In this document: in pieces, positions 7,852-18,400 of the stretch | Layout: every line of letters begins with the position of its first letter | Numbering within the stretch: the first letter of the stretch is position 1 | Assembly: GCA_035285325.1 (NCBI GenBank) | Contig: JAYKJB010000138.1 | Span: 1-53,680, forward strand | Direction: 5' to 3' | DNA: 53,680 nt | Source: Candidatus Sericytochromatia bacterium | GTDB lineage: Bacteria > Cyanobacteriota > Sericytochromatia > S15B-MN24 > JAQBPE01 | Made by a program: the position numbers and the translations under genes | Notes under the pieces: generated by a model | Told to the model about the DNA's origin: nothing | The model's input: the letters and a program-made list of their open reading frames with translations, nothing else | Database searches by the model: none

Positions 7852-8874
7852 TCAGGGCGACGCCACCCGGCGAGCTGATGCAGCGCCATGTGAGGCCCAC
7901 CAGTCCGTCAGGCGGCGGAGGCCCTCGTCGGTCGAAACCCGGGGCAGGTATTCCAGGTCACGCCGGGCAGCCGCCAGATCAAAATAATGGCTAGTGGCCA
8001 GTTCGCGCGCGACCCAGCGGGTCATCGGCGGTTCCCCCGGGAGCGCCAGGGTTCGATAGACCGACTCCAGCACGGTGCCGGCTCCCACGGCCAGGAAGGC
8101 AGGCACGGATCCTCGCACGCGTCCGGCCCCCGCCGCGATGAGCAGACGGTCGATCAGTTCCCAGGCCGGCAGTGGCTCCCCATTGGCAATGAAGTAGGCC
8201 TTGCCCGCGCACGGGGCACCTGGCGCCAATCGCTCCGCCGCAGCCAGATGCGCCTGGACCGCGTTGTCAATGTAGGTGGCATCCACCAGGTTCGTTCCGT
8301 CGCCGATCCGGCGCAGCCTGCCCTCGCGGTGCGCCTTGAGCAAGCGGGGCAGCAGATGGGAATCGCCCGGCCCCCAGACCAGGTGCGGACGGAGGGCCAC
8401 CGTGGCGAGCTGATCATCGTTGGCGGCCAGCACCGCGCGCTCGGCCTCGGCCTTGGTCGCGGGATAGGCGGCTTCATGATGGGCTGGATAGGGCACCGTC
8501 TCATCCGCGCCCCTCATGTCCTGCCCGTGGAACACCACGCTGGGGGAACTGGTGAAAACCAGCCGCTTGACCTGTTGGTGACGGCAAGCCGCGATCACGG
8601 ACCGGGTGCCGAGCACATTGCTGCGATGAAAATCCTCCCAACGGCCCCACGCGCCGGCCAGGGCCGCGACGTGGAAGACGATGTCCTGCCCGGTGACCGC
8701 CTCCGTCAAGCGGCGTTCGTCCGCAATATCACCACGGACGGTGCGGATGCCGCTTGCGGCCAGCTCGGGGTAATCGCCGCGCTGGTAGGTGGTGACGGCA
8801 TGGCCTGCTGCCTGAAGGGCCCGGGCCAATCGACCTCCGATAAAGCCTCCGCCACCCGTGACCAGCGCGTTCAC
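7852..8874 (-). CDS. oleD: OleD, 2-alkyl-3-oxoalkanoate reductase
   Basis: This 340-residue protein is an extended short-chain dehydrogenase/epimerase. TGGGGFIGG near the N-terminus is the NAD(P)-binding Rossmann motif, SSPSVVF (around residues 109-115) supplies the Ser, and Tyr137-x3-Lys141 (YPATK) completes the catalytic set. In olefin biosynthesis OleD reduces the 2-alkyl-3-oxoalkanoate from OleA to the beta-hydroxy acid with NADPH. Assignment rests on the fold plus its place in a complete oleABCD set. Alone it would read as a sterol-dehydrogenase-like or epimerase protein. It overlaps oleC by 4 nt (ATGA), so it is probably translated by coupling, and it is the last ole gene. Confidence 0.9.
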   Translation of the reverse strand: MNALVTGGGGFIGGRLARALQAAGHAVTTYQRGDYPELAASGIRTVRGDIADERRLTEAVTGQDIVFHVAALAGAWGRWEDFHRSNVLGTRSVIAACRHQQVKRLVFTSSPSVVFHGQDMRGADETVPYPAHHEAAYPATKAEAERAVLAANDDQLATVALRPHLVWGPGDSHLLPRLLKAHREGRLRRIGDGTNLVDATYIDNAVQAHLAAAERLAPGAPCAGKAYFIANGEPLPAWELIDRLLIAAGAGRVRGSVPAFLAVGAGTVLESVYRTLALPGEPPMTRWVARELATSHYFDLAAARRDLEYLPRVSTDEGLRRLTDWWASHGAASARRVASP

Positions 8875-10496
8875 GTGATGCGCTCCGTGGCCCAGAGTGC
8901 CAGCTTCTCCCGAAAAATCTTGGCGTTGTGGCGGATGTCGACTGGAAACGAGGGATGGACCAGGACTTTGGCGATCGCCCGGGTGTGGCCGTGCGCCTGC
9001 CCGAGCTTCCAGATTTCCTCGATGAGATCCCCACTAGCCCGCTGGCCCCGCTTGAGCTCCACACACAGCACGGGGCGCTGAAATCCAGGATGGTTCGGGT
9101 CCGGCACGCCCACCAGGGCGGTTCTGCGAACCGCCGGGTGCTGGTTGAAGATCGCTTCGCACGGAATGGTGAACATGTCGCCCTGGGCGCAACGCACACG
9201 ATGCGATTTACGCCCCAGGAACCATAGCCGTCCGAGGTCATCAAAACGTCCGAGGTCCCCCATCCGGTGCCACACGCCCCCGGCTGGGTCCGCGATTTTG
9301 GCCCGCGCATCGTGATCCGGGCGACCGTGGTAACGATCGCTGACATTCGGCCCTCTGACCACGATCTCACCGGGCTCGCCAACCGGCCGGCGGAGCTGGT
9401 CGCTCCAGGTGAGAATCGGCTCATCGGAGATGCCGATAATGGCCACTTCAATGCCTTCGAGAGGGCGGCCCACGCAAGTTCCAGCGCCTCGCGCCCACGC
9501 CTCTCGGGTTTCCTGCAGCACTTCCCGTGCGGTGATGCTGGCGACGGGCAGGGCCTCCGTGGCACCGTAAGGGGTTTCGAGTCGTCCATCCGGCGCGAGC
9601 AAGGCGCCGAAATCCTGCAACACGGACGGGGCGACCGGGGCCCCTGCGCTGATGACGAGGCGCAGCGAGGGCAGACGAATGCCACGGGGCAGGGCCCAGC
9701 CAGCCACGCGTTCCAGCAGCGCGGGAGAGCCGAACATCTGGGTGACTTCGTAGGTCAGGATTGGACCGACAATCGCCGTCGGGTCGACCTGACCTGGCCG
9801 GGTGAAGTTCATGCGGGGGATCACCGCCGTGGCGCCCAGGGCAGCATCGAAGAGGGCGAAGAGCGGAAAGGTGGCCAGGTCGATACTGCCTGGCCCAATG
9901 CCGAAGTGGCTGGCCAGCAGTTCGACCTGGGCGTCAAAGGTGCGGTGGCAATGCACCGCCCCCTTGGGGACACCCGTGCTGCCGCTGGTGAACAGGATGG
10001 CGGCGATCGCCTCGGGGCCCGTCTCGACGGCCGTGAACGGGGAGGAGGGGAGCGGGCCCGGATGAAGGGGCAGGGTGCCGGGGAAACGGCCCCCGACGCA
10101 GCACAACAGACGCCCGGCGGCGCTGCCCCAGCGGCCCAGCACCCGCGCCAGATGGGCCATGGGCTGCCCGATGAAGGCGTCGGGAGCCGCTTCGCTCAGG
10201 CAGGTGCGCATGTTGGCCAGGCCCATGCCGGGATCGATCAGCACGGGGACAGCCCCCAGCTTGAACAAGGCAAAGGTCAAGGCGAAAAAATCTTCGCCCG
10301 GACGAACCATCAGGGCCACACGCGAACCCCTGGCGATACCAAGCGCCGAGAGCCGATGCGCGTATGCGTCGCAACGCTGCCGAAGCCCGGCGAAGGTGGT
10401 GACCTTTCCCCGCGCGATCACGGCGCGCCCCTCTGGTTGGAGCGCCGCTTGTCTATCGAAGCGATTGGCGATGTTGGTCGTGGCAACCGCGTTCAA
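8871..10496 (-). CDS. oleC: OleC, AMP-dependent beta-lactone synthetase
   Basis: A 541-residue member of the acyl-CoA synthetase (ANL) superfamily. TSGSTGVPKG at residues 170-179 is the ATP-binding P-loop, YGATEALP near residue 326 is the adenine-contacting motif, and GDLGRFDDLGRLWFLGRKSH holds the hinge. OleC does not make a CoA ester; it adenylates the beta-hydroxy acid from OleD and closes it to a cis-beta-lactone. The family call depends on the neighbours oleB and oleD, with each of which it shares a 4-nt ATGA overlap. Length is normal. No oleB-oleC fusion is present, unlike in some actinobacteria. Confidence 0.92.
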   Translation of the reverse strand: MNAVATTNIANRFDRQAALQPEGRAVIARGKVTTFAGLRQRCDAYAHRLSALGIARGSRVALMVRPGEDFFALTFALFKLGAVPVLIDPGMGLANMRTCLSEAAPDAFIGQPMAHLARVLGRWGSAAGRLLCCVGGRFPGTLPLHPGPLPSSPFTAVETGPEAIAAILFTSGSTGVPKGAVHCHRTFDAQVELLASHFGIGPGSIDLATFPLFALFDAALGATAVIPRMNFTRPGQVDPTAIVGPILTYEVTQMFGSPALLERVAGWALPRGIRLPSLRLVISAGAPVAPSVLQDFGALLAPDGRLETPYGATEALPVASITAREVLQETREAWARGAGTCVGRPLEGIEVAIIGISDEPILTWSDQLRRPVGEPGEIVVRGPNVSDRYHGRPDHDARAKIADPAGGVWHRMGDLGRFDDLGRLWFLGRKSHRVRCAQGDMFTIPCEAIFNQHPAVRRTALVGVPDPNHPGFQRPVLCVELKRGQRASGDLIEEIWKLGQAHGHTRAIAKVLVHPSFPVDIRHNAKIFREKLALWATERIT

Positions 10497-11407
10497 GGGG
10501 CAGGGGCCTCCACCGGGGTCTTCAGGAAACGCACGATTTCAGGTATAAGGCGATCGCCGGCGTCTTCCAGCACGTAGTGCCCTGCATCAGGGTAACGGTG
10601 GGTTTCCGCCTGCGGAAACCGCGCCTGCCAGCCGGCCAGAAAGTGATCGTCGAACACCCAGTCCTGGGCGCCCCATCCCAGCAGGACTGGCAGGTGGCGC
10701 CAATGGGGAAGGTTCGCTTCCACTGCGGCCAGATGCGGCCAGGCGGGGTCTCCGGGGGCCAGTGGGATGTCTTCGACGAAACGCAGGGTGGCGAGCCGGT
10801 TGCTCCAGCTGTCGTAGGGGGCGACGAAGGCCCGTCGCACAAGTGGGGCGAGGGGCTTCACCGTACAGACGCGGGCCGCCGTGGCGGCGAAGGCATTCAA
10901 GCCCAGGACGAGCGGGGTGCCAAGGGGGGTATCCCGCACGAGCCGGAGGGGCCAGGGGAATGGTTTGCTGCCAGGCAAGGGAAAGGCTGCGGTGTTGAGG
11001 GCCACGAGGCGCTTCACCCGTTCGGGATGGCGCGCTGCCCAGGCCATCCCGATCATTCCCCCCCAGTCATGCAGCACCAGCGAGATCGGTCCCCGCACCG
11101 CCAGACTCTCCAGCAAATGCTCAAGGTCGGACACGCGGCTTGCGAGGGTGTAGGCGTAGCGATCGTCGGTCGGCTTGTCGGACAATCCCATTCCCATGTG
11201 GTCCGGAACGATCGCACGACCGAACGGGGACCAGGCCCGCACCAGGTCTCGAAACAGGAAGGACCAGGAGGGGTTGCCGTGGAGCATCACCACCACCTCG
11301 CCATCACGCGGGCCCTCGTCGAGATAGTGCAGCCGCAAACCCTCTCGCTCGTGGTAGTGGCCGGTGAACGGATAGAGCGATTGCCACTCGCCGAGCTTGG
11401 AACCCAT
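10493..11407 (-). CDS. oleB: OleB, beta-lactone decarboxylase (alpha/beta hydrolase)
   Basis: A 304-residue alpha/beta hydrolase of the haloalkane-dehalogenase type. HGNPSW (43-48) is the oxyanion/Trp motif. The nucleophile elbow is HDWGG with Asp114 rather than Ser, and GHYVLED places the catalytic His277. An Asp nucleophile with Trp neighbours is what OleB uses to decarboxylate the beta-lactone to the final cis-olefin. It overlaps oleC by 4 nt and lies 1 nt from the oleA stop, so the four enzymes should be made together; in characterised systems OleB, OleC and OleD form a large assembly. Confidence 0.92.
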   Translation of the reverse strand: MGSKLGEWQSLYPFTGHYHEREGLRLHYLDEGPRDGEVVVMLHGNPSWSFLFRDLVRAWSPFGRAIVPDHMGMGLSDKPTDDRYAYTLASRVSDLEHLLESLAVRGPISLVLHDWGGMIGMAWAARHPERVKRLVALNTAAFPLPGSKPFPWPLRLVRDTPLGTPLVLGLNAFAATAARVCTVKPLAPLVRRAFVAPYDSWSNRLATLRFVEDIPLAPGDPAWPHLAAVEANLPHWRHLPVLLGWGAQDWVFDDHFLAGWQARFPQAETHRYPDAGHYVLEDAGDRLIPEIVRFLKTPVEAPAP

Positions 11408-11408
11408 C

Positions 11409-12446
11409 TCAGCCCTCCCATCCCAGCATCAGGCAGTTGAGGCCACTGCCGATACCCAGCCACGCCACCCGCATGCCGGCCTGCGTGAAACCCTGCTCGG
11501 CGGCCATGGCCGCCGTCACGGGAACGGCGGTGCTCCCGGTATTGCCCAGTTGCGTGTAGGTCACGAAGTCGCGTTCGAGCGGCATCCCGATCGCCTGAAG
11601 AATGGCCGCGCGATTGGCCTGACCGACCTGATGGCTGATGGTCCGGTCCGGCGCTGGCCAGTTCAGTTCCTGCAGCAACCTTTGCCAGGTGTCCCGCCCC
11701 AAGGGGACCCCTTCCCGCATGATCGGGACGGCATCGGTTTCCATCACCATCGCCTGGCGGGCTGGGCGGCGCCGGTCCAGGCCCCAGCGACAAAGATCGT
11801 GGTGTTGGGGGGCCGCCCATTGAATGCCCCCGGCCAGTCGAGGTCCAGGGGGGGCCCCGACCGTTCCATCCGTGAGCACGATCGCCGCCGCCGCTGACCC
11901 TCCCGTGAGCGTTGCCATGGCCTTCATGAAATGCCCCATGTTTCGTTCGAGCAACATCTCCGCGATCATGGCCTCGTTGATTTCGCGGGCCGACTCGCAG
12001 CCTACGACCAGGCCTGCCCGAATCTGCCCCAGTTCGATCATATTGGCCACGTGCAACACGCCGCTCAGCATACCGAGGCACGCATTCGCCACGTCCAGCA
12101 CGGCCACGGCGCCGCCGGCCCCGATCAGATGAGCCACTTCACACGCGCTGGCCGGCTCGAAATCATCCCGGCACACACTGCCGTAGACCACGGCCCCCAA
12201 CTCTCCCGGGCTCAGCTCGGCTCTTTGAAGCGCTTGAAGCCCTGCCTTGGCGGCCATGGGAGCCAGTCGCTGTCCCTCCGGCCACCAGCGTCGGGAATGA
12301 ATGCCCGTCAGATAGGCCAGTTGTCCCGGCGCCACCCGTAGGCTCTCGTAGAGGGGCGCAAGCCTGGCCTCCAGCGCTTCTGATGTGACTTCTTCCTGGG
12401 GCAGCTCGTAGCCCAAGCCGGCCAGATGCACGCGGGTGTATCTCAC
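11409..12446 (-). CDS. oleA: OleA, thiolase-fold acyl-CoA condensing enzyme
   Basis: A 345-residue KAS III-like thiolase. Cys123 in VANACLG is the acylation site, His272 in SHQVGQANR and Asn302 in GNTGS complete the triad, and Glu97 in DDFEPAS is a candidate for the OleA-specific base that deprotonates the second substrate. OleA joins two acyl chains head to head by non-decarboxylative Claisen condensation, giving a 2-alkyl-3-oxoalkanoate. The GTG start overlaps the stop of the large upstream synthase gene by 4 nt (GTGA), which makes translational coupling to a PUFA-type synthase likely. That linkage suggests, but does not prove, that its substrate comes from that synthase. Confidence 0.92.
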   Translation of the reverse strand: MRYTRVHLAGLGYELPQEEVTSEALEARLAPLYESLRVAPGQLAYLTGIHSRRWWPEGQRLAPMAAKAGLQALQRAELSPGELGAVVYGSVCRDDFEPASACEVAHLIGAGGAVAVLDVANACLGMLSGVLHVANMIELGQIRAGLVVGCESAREINEAMIAEMLLERNMGHFMKAMATLTGGSAAAAIVLTDGTVGAPPGPRLAGGIQWAAPQHHDLCRWGLDRRRPARQAMVMETDAVPIMREGVPLGRDTWQRLLQELNWPAPDRTISHQVGQANRAAILQAIGMPLERDFVTYTQLGNTGSTAVPVTAAMAAEQGFTQAGMRVAWLGIGSGLNCLMLGWEG

Positions 12447-15400
12447 GTGCTGGTCCCTTCCTCCAGGCTGAGGGAGAAATCGGTCATGCTGTAGATGGGC
12501 CGACCGTCCACCGACAGGATCCCGTCTGCCACCAAGGTCCGCGTTTCCTCATCGATTCGCTTCACGTGCATCTCCACCACCATCTCCCGATTGGTGGGGA
12601 CAATCTGGCCTCGGTACAGCCAGCTATGCTCCCTCCCCGCTGCCAGCGATCCGAAGGTCGGGCGTTCCACCCAGGCCCCCCAGCGACGCCACACCTCGGC
12701 CTTCATCAGCTGCACCAGGGCTTCGAGTCCGAGCGAGCCGGGACAGACAGGGTCCTGGTAAAAGTGGGCGGCAAAGTACCAGTCGGCCGGGTCGACTCGC
12801 TTGCGGCCCCGCATGAATCCAAGGCCGTGATCGCCCCCGTGCGTCTCCCATCGATCGATTTCGCCGACCAAGGCCAGCTTGCCGGTCGGCATGGGGCCGA
12901 ACTGCGCCGGAAAAGGAAGCCGTTGTCTGGGGTCGAGCGGTGAGGGCTCCACCCCCCTCAGTCCGACCTGCTGGGAGAGGGCTTGCTTCGTGAAGAAACC
13001 AAACATCGTCCACCCCGTGTAGACGGCCTCCCCCTGACAGGTCACGCTGAATTCGAATTCCTGGATGATCATCCCGGATGACTGCGACACTTTCGTCAGT
13101 CTGGCGTGTGTGACGAGGGTGCCGTCCTGGGGGCCGACCGGTCGGGATTGAATGGCCTTGCCCCCCAGGTTGCGGAAGGAAAGATCCACGGGCGAGGTCA
13201 AGGCAGAACCCACGTAGGCGGCCAGCCAGCCACAGGGTTGGAGCGCCACTTCAAGCAGCACGGCAAAGGGCATGGTCGGCTGACCTTCGTCCCTGAAGTA
13301 CCAGGCGTCTGTGGGAATGTCGTAATGCGCTTCACAGGCGGCCCCGGCCTCGCAGACCCAGGGAGCCCCGCTGACCTGCACGACCCGATCCAGGAACATG
13401 TAGGGGGGGCCCGGCAAACGAGCGATGACACGCTCGCGGTCAAAGATGCGATAGCGCTCACCGAAGGCCTCGGAGGGGTTCCCAACCGCAAAGGCGAGGA
13501 TGCTTTCGGGGCCATACTGGCACCGGGGCTCCTGTCGCTTCACGACGGGCGCGCGTGACGTCTCGCCCAGAGAGCGGTTGGCGCGAGCCAGCTCCCACAT
13601 GGCTTGCAGATGGACACGCCGAAGTCCGGACAGTCGGATGCTCATGTCGCTGATGAAGACGATCGGCTTGCCATCTGCCAACATCAGGGCATCTGCCAGG
13701 GCGAAGGGCGTGCCATCCGCCTCATAACCCAGTTCTTTGAAGGAGACCTCATAGGTCACGACCTTGCTGGTCGCCAAGACCTGCCCACGGCACCGCAGCC
13801 GACTTTGAACGCCAACCACCGGTTCATGCGAGACGGTCCCGGCTGGTCCGACCCAGCCCAGCCGCATCAGAAAGATTCGCATGGTGTGCAGGCAGCATTC
13901 GTACATCAGGGTGCCTGGCATGACCTGATCGTCGACGAAGTGGCATTTCAGGTACCAGGCATCCGGCACCACGTCATGCTCCGCCCGGATCAGTCCGAGC
14001 CCGAAACGGCCACCGGTCGGCTCGATCGCACAGACCCGGTCGACCAGGCGCATCAGGCCATCGGGCAGTGTCGCCGCACGCGTGAAAGGCAGGCCCGAAA
14101 AGGCTTGGCCGAACGCGCCAACCAGGTCTCCATCACGCAGAGCTGCCAGGTGTGAGGCATCCAACGGTGTCTTGCCCATGGGCAGCAGGGGGGTCCAATC
14201 CGGCGGCAGACGGCCAGGCAACGTGCGACTCTCAAGGGCGGAGAACACGATTCCCTTGCCTTCGGCCAGCTGTTCCGCCGTGAAGAATCCGGCGCAGCCC
14301 TCTCGCATGGTCATCAGCGGGCGGCCCGCGACTGTCGCGTCGAATCGGAAGAAGAACAGCGTCACCCCGCTCTGTTCGATGAAGCGATCGATGGCGATGT
14401 CGTAGCGAATCGTTTCACCAGGGCCCGGGAGCGGCCCATGGAAGGTGACCACCGCGTCGAGCAGGCGATAGACCGCCAGACCGCGCGTCTTGAAATCGAT
14501 CCCGAGCCAGCCACTCAGGAACAGGTCAGCCTGACCGGCTTCCACGGCCACGCACGTGGGGATGCGATGCCCGTCCAGGTACCAGGCCCCCGCTTTGACG
14601 TCATGTTCCGTCACAATGGTGCCCTGCGTGAGGGAACCGGGTTCTCCCGTGACAGAAAGAATCCGATCAACCAGCATCAGCGGCTCATCCGGCAATCTCA
14701 CGCGCGTCGGATAGGCGTCAATCGGCGCGAAGTAGGCCCCCAGCACCGGCTCGATCTGGCCCCTGGCATAGGCCAGGCAGCCTGCCCGATCGAGCCAAAC
14801 CGGCGCGTCGGAAACTGACTCCGTGCGCGGCAACCAGCGTGTGATCAGCGCATGGATCGCCCGAATGCTCTCCTCGCCGCTCCGATTCTCGGCCTCCAGC
14901 GCGGCATAAGCTTCCCGGGCCTGGTGGTTGGCCACCGTTACGCAGGCGAGGCCATCGTTGGCGCGGTCCATCCAGCGCCGAAGCGCCGACACCGTGTCCT
15001 GACGCTCAGCCAGAGCGACTCCCGGGGAGTGAACGGGAGCGCCATGCTCGACGCGGGGTTCCGGCCGCACGGCGGCCATCAGCGCCTCCCCGCCAGTGGT
15101 CCTTGGGGAGTGGAACGGCTCGGCTCGCTTCCCCGTCTCACGCCGCGGTAGACGGGCTGAGACGGCGCCTGGTGAAGGCTTCTCGGCGAGAGGTTCAGGC
15201 TCGCGTGACGACGGAGCGACCAGGTCGGTTCTTGGCTTGCCGCGCCGCCGAATGCGCGCGGTGACGATGGGGGCGGGCGAGGGTTGGGCCGGGGAAGCGG
15301 GGGACTCGGACGGGGCGATCGCCACCTCCGAGGGTCTGTTCGCCGCTGCTGCAACCGCCAGGCCGCCGGCGTGAAGGGGCACGCGTGCCACGGGGCCTGT

Positions 15401-18400
15401 GGGCCGAACCTGGGCGGCCCACGGCGTCGCGAGTTGGCCATAGAGGGGGGTGAGGTCAATGGCCACTCGCTCGGCATGAAGGTGCCCCAACAAGCGGAGC
15501 AGGGACAGTTCCCCTTCGACGCCTCGGACACAGGCAGAACGCGCTGCGTGGGGGGCATCCCCGAGAATCGCCTGAATCATCCGCGTGCAAGAATGGCGCG
15601 GGCCCAGTTCAACAAAAATCCGCACGCCGTCCTGGTAGGCCGTGCGCACGAGGGTCGGGAATTCGAGCGTGGAGAGGGCCTGTCCCACCAGTGCCTGGGC
15701 GGCGGCAGCGCGCGTGACGTCATACGCCCGACCCCAGAAACCACTGTAGAAACGCACCCCATGCGGCGGGTTGGTGGGCAAGTCGTGCAAGGCGCGATAG
15801 GCCCCCTCGACCTGTCCGGCCACCTCACAGTGGACCGTGGTGACGCCCTGAATCGGGATAAAGGCGCAGCGCAGCTTCTCCACCAAGGCTTCCACTGCGC
15901 TGGGGGCTCCGCCGACGACACATTCACCCGGCGTGTTGACGATCAGCAGATAGGCCTGGGGAATCTCCAACAGGGCCTGGCGCACCAGCTGAGCAGGGCG
16001 ATCGACGAGCCCGCTGACCCAGGCCGCCGGCATACCAGCGGGCAAGCCCCACGTTCGTGCGGCTGCCGCACAGCGGCCACCCAGCTCGACCGTGAACAAC
16101 TTGCTGGCCACCATACGACGGGTCAGTTCGTCCCGGTCTCGCCAGGTGCGCGTGGCCACAAGTCCGGCTGTTTCACCGAGGCTGTAGCCCATCACCGCCC
16201 GGGCTCCCACGCCAAACAGGCGCAGCAAGTCGTGCATCAAGGCGCCGTGCGCCACTTGGGCCAGTAAGGTGGTGCGATGATCCTGAGACAGGGCAGTTTC
16301 GGTCTCGGCCTGCCAGCCCTCCGGCCAATCACGCCGCCAGGGCACCAGCCTGGCGGGCCGAACCTGGGTCGCCAGCAGCTGAGAATCGGTGTCCTGGAGA
16401 CGCGCGACTTGCGGGAATGCGGTCCAGAGGTCGGTCCCCATTCCGGGCCAATGGTTGCCGCTGCCAGGGAAGACGAAGGCCAGGTCCGCGTCAGGACCGT
16501 GGGGTGCTGAACTGAAGAACACGCTGGCCACGGGTGAACGGGGATCGCCGGCTGGAAGATGCTCTCCAGCCAACACACGCCGGGCTTCACGGATGCGTTC
16601 CTCCAGTTCCACGTGATCACGCGCCACGATGGCCAGGCCCAGGTTGCCTTCTCCCACCCCGTGTTCCTGCCACCAGCTGCGCGCCACGTGTGCGACGCTC
16701 GCCTCCCCACGTTCCGCTCGCGCGTGCAGGGTGAGTCGTTCCAACTGGCGGGTCAGCGCGCGGGTGTCATCACCCGCCAGGGCAAAGAGAGCCCAGCGAG
16801 GCGCCCCGAGCGGGCGCAGGCGCTCACGATTGGACTGCTCGACGGCTGCCGGGGGCTGCAGCGCGGCGGCCAGCACCACGTGGCCCGCGCCTCCCTCGCG
16901 TCCCAGGATATTGACACCGGCGCGGCGCGGCCCCTGGGCCCGATCGAAAAACCAGTACTGTGACATCCTTGGGGTGTGAAGGGCCTCGAGGGCTGGTGCC
17001 GCCTCCTGATGGCCGGCCCACCCGGGCAACACCTCGTGATAGAGGGCCAGTGCCGTGCGCAACAACGACACCATGCCACAGGCCAGCCCGGCGCGTCCCA
17101 CCCGCTGAGACGCGCGAGCGAGTGCCAGACTGGCCGGCGCCGCTTGCGACCAGATGGTCGAGACAGCCTCGTGCTCAGCTTTCGATGCCGTCCCGTCCAG
17201 TTCGAGCAAGCCGGCCGCAGCGGGCAAGAGTTGCGCTTCGTCCCACGCGGCTGAAATGGCGCGTGAAATGGCATCTGCATCCGGCCCCGCCAGGGGGCGG
17301 TTCAGGCGAGGCGAACTGGCGCTGGCCAGGCCTTCAATCACCGCGTAAATGCGGTCGCCATCTCTTTGGGCGTCCTCCAGACGCTTCAGCACCAACGCAC
17401 CCGCCCCCTCTGCCGTGGGCAGGCCGTCCCCCTCACGTTGGCGAGATGCCAGCAAGCGCGGGTCCCCCGGGACGTCCACGGCTCCCACCAGGGCCAGCTC
17501 GATTTCGCGCCGCTGCAGCGCTCGAATTCCCGCTTCGAGTGCCCGATAGGCGGACATCTCTTCCGCTTGAACGGTGTGAGTCGGCCCACCGAAACGAAAC
17601 TCTCGGGCCAATCGACTGGCCACCATGCCCCCGAGCGCCCCCAGGGTGCGGTCCGCCGTCAGGGCCGGCAACGGAGAGCCCTCTTGGCGGCTCAAACGGT
17701 GCCAGCGCCGGTGATAGTCGGTCGAACGGGCGTCCAGGCCGATGCCGATGTAGGCGCCGGCCCGTGGGTGACGCACCCGGCGGTCTTGATAGGCAGGTCC
17801 GACGTCCCGGAGGGCTTCATCGGCAGCCAGCAGCATCAGGGCCTGCTGGGGGAGCAATTCTGGCCAATCGCGTGGCGGAATGCGAAAACCGGCGGTGGCC
17901 ACCTCCAGATCTCCCGGGAGGTAACAACCCGCCAGACTCTCCGGCACGGAGGGCAGGTCGATGCCCGCTCGGGCTTGCACGGTTCGCCGCTTGTGCGGAG
18001 GCAAGGGCACCCCCGCCAAAGCGAACTCCTGAAATTCTCTCAGGTTTTTGAAAGCGCCAATCCGGCAGCCCATGCCAACCACGGCGACGGGCGAGGGGGG
18101 CGGCTCTTCCTGGGGGGACGCTTTGTCCTTTCGACGCAGGCGTTTGGCCAACATCTGCGACAATCGGGCCGTCGAGAGCGTGACTTCTGCTCCGCCCGGC
18201 GCGCCGTACTCCTCCAGCAGAACATGGGCGTTGATGCCCCCGAAACCAAACGCACTGACCGCAGCGCGGCGCGCCCGCCCCCTCGTTTCCCACCACGGTT
18301 CGGGCGCGGATAACACGCGCATGCCATGTTCGGCCATCTTCCATTCCGTGGGAGACTGCTTGAACTGAGCGGTCGGAGGCAGCACGCCGTTCCTCAGCGC

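Noticed and set aside
9267-10577. 436-residue plus-strand open frame opposite oleC
   Set aside because: It is antisense to a well-conserved gene, with Arg/Gly/Gln-rich shadow composition and no motif.
16960-18051. 363-residue plus-strand open frame opposite the pfaC-type gene
   Set aside because: Pro/Arg-rich composition typical of the reverse frame of a GC-rich gene; the sense strand carries clear KS and CLF motifs.
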